From the NCBI GenBank assembly GCA_947427205.1, contig CANEHB010000002.1, forward strand, positions 62,001 through 126,000: a stretch of 64,000 bases of DNA, given 5' to 3'. Source of the DNA: an uncultured Clostridium sp. Lineage in GTDB: Bacteria > Bacillota > Clostridia > TANB77 > CAG-508. The notes beneath the pieces were generated by a model. It made no database searches. It worked only from the letters and a program-made list of their open reading frames with translations, and was not told the origin of the DNA. Numbering within the stretch: the first letter of the stretch is position 1; each line of letters starts with the position of its first letter. This document shows, piece by piece, positions 61,806 to 64,000 of this stretch. Made by a program: the position numbers and the translations under genes.

Positions 61806-64000
61806 TACAAGTAATAATTATAAAAATAAAATTTATTCAGATAGTACTAGACATCTATTAAAAATATTTTTAGATGATACTGAAGTTCCATCAAAATATA
61901 TATTAGATTTCCAAGCTTCTTTTAAAGTTTTTGATAGTGATGAATTTTCTTTTGGCTCTACTTGCTCAAGAACAGTTAAAATAAAGTTACATAAAGATGC
62001 ATTAAAAGATATAGAAAATGAAATTACTATTGTAAAAATAACAACAGGAATAAATGGTGAAGAAATACCATATGGAGAATTTACAATAGATAGTCAAAAA
62101 GAGGCTAATAATTATAATGTAGAATTTGAATTAATAGATTATATGCCAAGATTTAATTTTAATTATGATGCTAAAGTTACATTTCCAGCTAAGTTATGTG
62201 ATATTGCAAAAGATATATGTATGCAGGCAGGAGTAGAACTACGGTTCTACTTCTTTTTTGAATATGAATACAGAAATTTTAGTTTGGGATAATGAAGTAA
62301 CTGCAAGAGAATATATTTCATATATATCAGAACAGGCTGGAGCTTTTGCATGCATTGGAAGAGATGGAAAATTATATTTTAAACAAATTGGAGAAAATAG
62401 TATTGAATTAGATAAAAAATTTTTAAAAGATATTAAGTATGGAGAACTGTTTAAAATAAGTTGTATAGCGTATGAAGATGGCGTTCAAGATTTTAAACAA
62501 GGAACTACAAAAGACAGTACAGTATGGATAAATCAAGATAATATGTATATTAACAAACAAGAACAAATAGATGCTATATATGATTATTATAAAGATTTTA
62601 AATGCTATTCTTTTGAGGGAGGCTTGATAATAGATCCTGCTATAGATGTTGGAGATGTAATTATTATTGATGAAAAGCCAGTTATCTATCAGGGTGAATT
62701 AAGTTATTGTGGTAAATTTTTTTCAAATATTAAAAGTGAAATTAAAAGTAAAGCAAAGCAAGAGAGTTCAACTAGAGAAAAATCAGAGAAATCTAAAATT
62801 AGAAGATTAGAAAGTAAAATTAATGAGGCAGAAGGAAATATAACACTTTTAGGCAAAGAAGTAACAGAATATGAAGATAAATTATCAGAAATTAAATTAG
62901 ATATAGATAGTATAACTCATAAAGTAGAAAATATAGCAGGTATAACAAGAGAGGTAGAAGGAATAACAAAAATACAATTGGATGAGTGTATGAAAGGACA
63001 ACTTTTAGAACTTCATATTTATGGAAATAATACAGCCTTTAAGTGGACATATCCAAGTAACTTTTTGTATCCAAGTGACTTAGTATATCCTGGTGGAAAT
63101 AGTAAAATTCGTGTTTATTCGGAAGATTTAAGCTATGATGAAACAATAGATTTAAGAATAAAAGATGTTTTAAGGCAATATGAGGGTGTATGTGATGAAT
63201 ATATTTTAAAAGATAATAAAGCACAAATAATTAGAAGAATTGGTGTAGATAGAAATAATAACAAATATATATTAGAAAATGAAATAATAGAAGAACTAGA
63301 AGCTATAAATATTCAGTTAGAAGAAGGAACAAATTATATTGAAATAATAAATCAAGTTGCTAATATGAAAGTAAAATATGTTATTTTAAATGACTTTACA
63401 AAACGTTTCGCAACAAGTGTAGAAATGTATTCTATAATTCAACAAACTGTTGATGAAATCTTGTTAGAAGTAGGTAAAAAAATTGGAGAAGACGAATTAA
63501 ATTCAGCATTAAAATTATATGAAAATGAAATTTCGGCATCAGTAAATCAACAGGTTGAAGAAAAAATGGAAGATAAGATAGACAAAAAGGATATATTAGC
63601 ATCTTGGAATTTAGCTGTAAAAAATGGAGAAGGTATTGTTACTATTGAAGGAAACAAATTAATTATAAAAACAGACAATTTTAAATTAGATGAGAATGGA
63701 AATGCAGTTATCACTGGGAAAAAAGGTACACCATATAATTATACAATGTTAGATGTATATTTAGCTTTAGCACATATAAGAGGAGATATAAATTTGCCAT
63801 CTAATTTATTAGATGTATATCATATTAAGACTACATCAGGAAATATAAATGTTACAGATGTGGTTGCAATAATAGATATAGTTGAAGGAAGAGAAAAAGC
63901 AACTAAAACGCTGAATGCAGATGTGATAATAGATCCAAATCAAAGTGAAAAAGTTATTTCATTAAAGCTTACAGAAAATTTACAAACAATTATTGGTTTA
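61798..64000 (+). CDS. Phage tail/baseplate-associated protein (3' end beyond window); needs +1 frameshift at CGG 62242-62244
   Basis: ...DICMQAGVEL-(C)GGT-STSFLNMNTEILVWDNEVTAREYISYISEQAGAFACIGRDGKLYFKQIG...; restored frame open 62243-64000 with no stop. Confidence 0.85.

Noticed and set aside
16420-62244. Explaining the six frame breaks as random assembly/sequencing indels or pseudogene decay
   Set aside because: All six are the same base in the same context (C before GGN) and flanking sequences are otherwise intact, which random error would not produce. Not fully excluded without read data.
16420-62244. CGG simply reassigned to another amino acid (as reported for CGG in some Firmicutes)
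   Set aside because: A triplet reassignment would not restore the frame; all six sites need a one-base skip, and RimO LGC shows the site contributes only one Gly.
3412-63536. Out-of-frame CGG trinucleotides (e.g. 3412, 4785, 5416, 9439, 17153, 39487, 63534) as further frameshift sites
   Set aside because: They fall as NCG GNN or NNC GGN within continuous frames; they serve as internal controls.
1-64000. tRNA or rRNA genes
   Set aside because: None recognised by eye; tRNA absence cannot be firmly established without a covariance search.

Overview
64 kb of AT-rich Firmicutes (Clostridia-like) chromosome. It is dense with housekeeping and cell-envelope genes: gatCAB, rpsT, rpiB, pth, rimO, an RNase E/G, a two-component system, a BlaI/M56 pair, and a sortase/cohesin/dockerin surface cluster. 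The right end (~53.9-64 kb) is a headless, siphophage-like tail module under a LexA/CI-type repressor, possibly an F-type tailocin.

Main observation: six genes need a +1 frameshift to give a full-length product: a response regulator, rimO, a hypothetical at 49.7 kb, the S24 repressor, and two phage tail genes. All six break at an in-frame CGG codon. Skipping the C (reading NNN-C-GGN) restores the frame and gives Gly. In a manual scan of every annotated CDS I found no other in-frame CGG. About 27 CGG trinucleotides occur out of frame inside intact genes. This suggests that CGG is unassigned in this genome, and that CGGN is read as Gly by quadruplet decoding or by efficient +1 frameshifting, recurrently in unrelated genes.

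Other observations: three families of dispersed structured repeats with compensatory changes, an 11-bp-periodic operator array flanking the two-component operon, a likely -1 frameshift in the tail chaperone, and a tandem expansion of four small paralogs inside the tail module. All of this was read by eye; no searches or computations were run.
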